Below, piece by piece: positions 59,729-64,000 of a stretch of 64,000 nt of DNA. Within the stretch, counting starts at the first letter, position 1. Each line of letters begins with the position of its first letter. The stretch comes from Ostrinia nubilalis (taxonomy: Eukaryota > Arthropoda > Insecta > Lepidoptera > Crambidae), in assembly GCF_963855985.1 (NCBI RefSeq), contig NC_087105.1, positions 6,388,501-6,452,500 of the forward strand. Reading direction: 5' to 3'. The notes below the pieces were generated by a model. That model had not been told where the DNA came from, ran no database searches, and worked only from the letters and a program-made list of their open reading frames with translations. Both the position numbers and the translations under genes were made by a program.

Positions 59729-62013
59729 CTAGCTGTGCTCGTGGTGAGTCCGCGGAGAGAGCGAGCCGGGGCCTGACTCTGCGCTGGAATCACCAGCGTA
59801 CACTTCTGAGAACCCGCCCCCGCTGCCGCCTCCGCCGCCGCTACCGCTGCCGCCACCTAATCATTGTCCATTTTTATGTTTCCAATCCAATGTTTGTTAG
59901 GTGACTAACACGTGTAATGGTAATGATGACTACTTTTCAAATTAAAATAATTGTTATGTCCTTGGTTAAGTTTATTGTAGGTATGGCGGAATAAATAATA
60001 TAAGACGGTGACTAAATGTGTGGGTATGTTATAAAAATTGTACTTTTCAGTAATTAATTTAGGTAGACATAGAATAGAATGAAAGTGGTTTTCGTGTGAA
60101 CATTAATGAACAACTGCTCCGTGTAGGTTTACTAATACTTATTTATTAGTAACCATTTGAACGTCACCGATCTTTGTTTTATATTATTTAACGAGCTTGC
60201 TTAGCCAATCTGTTTTAAAAGCTAGTCTAAAAAGTATAAAAATAAACATTTACCGTGATGAGAGAGCGGCACGCAGTAAGAAGTCGCGGCGCAGTGGCGC
60301 GGGCGCACCTTCTCGTAGCGGCTCAGCTGTTGCAACTCGCACTCCGAGTGGTGTTTCTCAACTGATACAATAAATTAATTTATCTATCTATTCTTTAAAC
60401 AAAAATTATCACATTAAATCATATTGAAATGTGTAGATATTATAAGGTAGGTAACAAATAAAACAATAACCGCGTCAATAACGATGTGTTCTAAAATAAA
60501 TCTGAATTATTTGTGGATACGAGTAAAATGATTGCGTGGTCTATATTTTCGAGGAATTAAGGACAAAATGAAACATGCTTTATGGTTTTTAAGCAAACCC
60601 TAAAGTATGACACTTGTAGGCACCTACACATTTTTGTTATATTTCGTTAGCGGACAGTGAATGCGTTAAAAATATGGTCATATCCTCAAACTTGCCTTCA
60701 GCCCTCTCACGGTGCCTCTGAGGGTGCTTTCTGCAGGGCCGGTGCGGCGGCGCGTCGTTGTCGCGGTGGCCGAAAGTCCTGAACTGCAGCGTGTGGTCCA
60801 GGGTTGCGGCTGTTGCTTCTCCGCCCACCGCAAACGTTGCATAGGGGCTTATCTCGTATACGTCTGTGTAAAACCCCATTTTATTAGTTAAGTTCTTCGA
60901 AAATACCTAGCTGTGTAGACACACAACATCGCCCTTCCTGGAGTGTAAAGGTCTAATGAGTATAATTTCCTAAGATTTCAGGGATGTTAAAAAAGTTGAA
61001 GCGCATTTTGGACAAATGGATATTTTCATGAAATAAAATGATTATTATTATATCGGTTGCAACATTATGATTAAAAATTACTGGTAAGCAGTTCCATGTG
61101 ATGCAATAAGGACATACTTTTAGCTTCTATATGTATTTTTACTGTCTCTGAAATATTGATCTAAGATTAATTACACAAAACAGTGTTCATATTAGGAGCA
61201 AAATTTTCTATAACTAGGGGTTAAGTTTTAAAGCGATATTTATAGCTATTTCTTAGTATAAGTATAAAAACATGTGATAGACAAACTTTCGATACCAGAG
61301 GCCGGCGACAGCTTGTCATGCTTGTAGTCGTGCTGGCAGTTCCTTATGTTCTGCTGTTCAGGGCACACGGACTTGTCGGTGCTGGCTACGGAGTGACTGC
61401 AACGCCGCGTCTCCTCCTCCAAGTTGCCTCCGCAAGGCCAGAGAGTGCTAGGTGAAAATATGTCTTGTTATGTTTAAGTTTTCTTGAGACAAAACTTGGC
61501 CCTCATTTGTTGTGTCTTTTGATACTTAGGAAAAAAACAGTGGTAATAAAAGTAGTAGGAATAGTCCCAGTCTAAAATTTTGTTACACTCGAACTGGGAT
61601 CATGGATCACTTTGTGGTTCCAAATAGACAAAAAGGAACTCGATGCTTCTTAGCATGCAAATAAAAGAGAGACAAGCTAAGAGACACTGACAATTATTCA
61701 CAACTCATTGGAGACTTAAAGGAGTAGATGTAGCCGCAGGGTTCTCGAAGCATAACTTCTAGAAGACAAGTACCTATTTCTATTATGACTAAAGCGCCAG
61801 ATGCCATTTAAATTATGAATAATTGTTTTTAAGTATCTAACACTTACCTCCTCTTAGCCAACAACACGACTAGCAGCGCCGTGACGGCTATAGCAGCCAG
61901 TGCAGCAAAGGCCACAGACACCGCGCCCAACACTCGCTCGGCGTCCGCGCTGCCCCCAACAGTTGTGATCGGACCCCCCTCCGATTGGAAGGCGACCGGC
62001 CGGCGGAGGCGTT
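59729..62013 (-). CDS. Dscam-like cell-surface protein: membrane span and cytoplasmic tail (3' part of gene)
   Basis: Five exons join without phase conflict: 62013-61848, 61447-61296, 60863-60711, 60361-60254, 59856-59729 (stop TAG). The first has a single membrane span (VLGAVSVAFAALAAIAVTAL...VVLLAKRR) with the Arg/Lys stop-transfer signal. The second is acidic and Cys-containing. The third has YEISPYATFAVGG and LQFRTFGH, motifs I associate with Dscam cytoplasmic tails. The fourth is His/Cys-rich. The last is a Gly/Ser run ending HHEHS. Known: Dscams are neuronal and immune adhesion receptors of Ig and FN3 domains. That ectodomain would lie to the right, outside the window. Family assignment rests on short tail motifs, so another Ig/FN3 receptor is possible; the exon structure itself is well supported. 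Confidence 0.72.
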
Positions 62014-63539
62014 CTGTTCAGATGGAGATTACTGCAGTCGCTATCAACTGTTGTCTAAAAATGACTGGCGAGGTTTGATAAATAATTAATTTGATTGGTC
62101 TTCAACTTTGAGAAATTAAGATCGATATTCTTTGGCACGTGATCGTTACCTAGTTTTCTTTATCTTTCTAATGGACTTTGCTAAAAAGTAAAAAATAATA
62201 ATAATTAAAATACTTTTGTGTTTATTTCTATTATTGTTTTTATTCATTGCAATGAGGATCATTTCGATTTTTAGCTGTGAATGCAGATTTATAGGGCTAA
62301 GAAATCCTTAAGAGCGTTTACGCGAAGCGCGGCGTTTCAAGGGGCATCATTGGAAATGATTCGCGCGCGGCGTTTTTTAATAGTTTTCAAATGTTTATAG
62401 CAAAACAATAACAATGAATTAAATATCGTTTCAAAGTAAATATTTTAAAGAAGATGTTGTTTTATTATATTAAGCTATTTTTATGTTGAATAAAGGAAGA
62501 AAATTGGTGAAAAAATCACTTTGATTTTTGGGTATTTCACGTTCTTTAAATTTGTGATTTCTTATTGTAAAATGCTTAAATCTAAAAATTTTCTCAGATA
62601 ACTATTTGCCCAAGGATCTATGCTATAGGATATAAATGTTTGTTAAATCGTTTTCACAGTATTTTTATAAAAATTTCAGCTTGTAAACTGACGCTAAAGT
62701 GGAAATTTACAAAACCTGTGTGGACTTATCTTGATAGAATTCTTAAATACTAAACTAATCGCAATATTTTCTCAATTAACTATTTAGACGACGAAATTGC
62801 CTAACTATTTATGCCTATAACATATTTGTAGTATTACTGGTTAATGATTGTAACGAGTTGAAAAAGTACTGTTTTTGCGCCAAACGGCGTAAACGCTCTT
62901 AATACACAGTCCAAAATTTTTTGTTCTACGACAAAAATTAACGAAGTTATGGCCAAATTACTAAAAAAGTTCACTGACCGCCCGGCGCGGGGACGATGAC
63001 GTCACTATATCCGATCCGAACGCTGCCGGCGTACTGCGTGGATAGAAAATATTTTTTTCTAGCCAAACTATCAGTTTGAGAGAAAAACTTGTAATGACAT
63101 TTATTCATCAGAATAAAGTAAGCTATAGATAGGTTATTTTTAAAAATAGAAATTGTGAAAAATAACGCAAAAAATCCATACGCTCATACGATTCAATGGA
63201 ACGCAGAGACGCGATTGGGGTCTCCGCGGTGGTATATTTGGCGATTTATTCAAATAAAGTGTTCATAAGTCTTGTTAGAGTCATATCTTCTTCCAAGTAA
63301 AATATAAAAATGTATGTATTAATTTATTTACTTCTAACAATAAGGTATAGCTGAGCCAGATACACTCTGCCTAGGCTACAAGACATTGCTATGCAGATCA
63401 TTTCGATGTACACGCAATACCTACCTGTTAAACCTACGTACCTACCTATCTATTCGCCGTTCCCATGGGCGGACCAGCTGCTGCAGGAAAGGACAGCTGC
63501 TCCCTCCTGGAAATCTATTTAATCTTAGCCTAGAAGCTG
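62014..63539. other. Intron of the Dscam-like gene
   Basis: No exon recognised. It contains GC-richer islands (about 62310-62370 and 62975-63040) in AT-rich sequence, with GTTTACGCGAAGCGCGGCG near 62320 and GCGCCAAACGGCGTAAACGC near 62880 as a loose inverted pair, so possibly one more TIR element. Confidence 0.45.
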
Positions 63540-64000
63540 GGTATGACTCCCCCGCCCCCCTCCTCTCCCCAGGTCATAAGCTGGGCATGACTTCCCCCTC
63601 GACCAGAAGTTGGGTATGATTTACCCCCCCCCCCCCCCAGGCCCGAAACTGGGTATGACTTGACCCCTCCCTCTCCCCCCAGGCCAGAAGCTGGGTAAGG
63701 CTTGCCCCTCCCCCAAGGCCATAAGCATAAGCTGGGTATGACTCCCCCTAGGCCAGAAGCTGGGTATGACTTACCCCCTCCCCCCCCCCCTAGGCCAGAA
63801 CCAGAAACTGGTTATGACTTGACCCCCCCCCCCCCCCCTCCCCCCAGGCCAGAAGCTGGGTAAGGCTAGCCCCTCCCCCCAGTCCATAAGCATAAGCTAG
63901 GTATAACTCCCCCTCGGCCAGAAGCTGGGTATGACTAACCCCCCCCCCCCCCCCTAGGCCAGAAACTGGGTATGACTTGCCTCTCCCCCCCTCCCCCCAG
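63540..64000. repeat. C-rich minisatellite
   Basis: Units of about 40-65 bp built of GGCCAGAAGCTGGGTATGACTT plus C runs of 7-18 bases, reaching the right edge of the window. The minus strand is G-run rich and could form G-quadruplexes. Confidence 0.85.

Overview
The window looks like nuclear DNA of an insect, most likely a moth or butterfly (Lepidoptera). It is AT-rich, its genes are split by GT-AG introns, and it is full of short non-autonomous transposons. It carries tRNA-headed SINEs and many copies of the dispersed 'tactagctt...cccgc..gcttcgcccgcg' element typical of lepidopteran genomes. No prokaryotic operons, rRNA or CRISPR arrays are present. Exon calls come from reading splice sites and reading phase by eye; nothing was aligned or searched.

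Left part (1-13.3 kb, minus strand): an unrecognised, fast-changing split gene (here G1). It has an Arg-rich/AT-hook-like start, a coiled-coil middle, acidic exons and a Cys-Pro decapeptide repeat exon. Blocks of its exons have been copied: a scrambled partial second copy fills 1-2.1 kb, and one 3' exon is present three times at 5.76-6.43 kb. Mariner-, Mutator- and hAT-type elements are nested in and between the copies.

13.3-27 kb is mostly repeats: a 1.85-kb mariner-type foldback element with 544-bp arms, hAT-type MITEs and SINEs. From 27.06 to 36.57 kb a minus-strand gene encodes a signal peptide followed by at least 11 exons resembling the extracellular REJ region of polycystin-type proteins. 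One exon is followed by two truncated tandem copies. A plus-strand, intronless NDRG-family gene (MESK2-like) lies at 40.5-41.5 kb.

43.97-55.51 kb is the most striking region. A roughly 1.3-kb terminal-inverted-repeat element has been split by two directly abutting DIRS-like tyrosine-recombinase retrotransposons. The right-hand one (49.94-55.05 kb) looks complete: spliced gag, RT/RNase H/methylase-like pol in the -1 frame behind a U UUU UUA slip site, a tyrosine recombinase, inverted terminal repeats, and an internal region that is the reverse complement of its own circle junction. The left-hand one (44.85-49.94 kb) has the same architecture but decayed coding parts.

59.7-62.0 kb holds the last five coding exons (transmembrane segment and cytoplasmic tail) of a minus-strand Dscam-like cell-surface protein, whose ectodomain must lie beyond the right edge. 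The window ends in a C-rich minisatellite.
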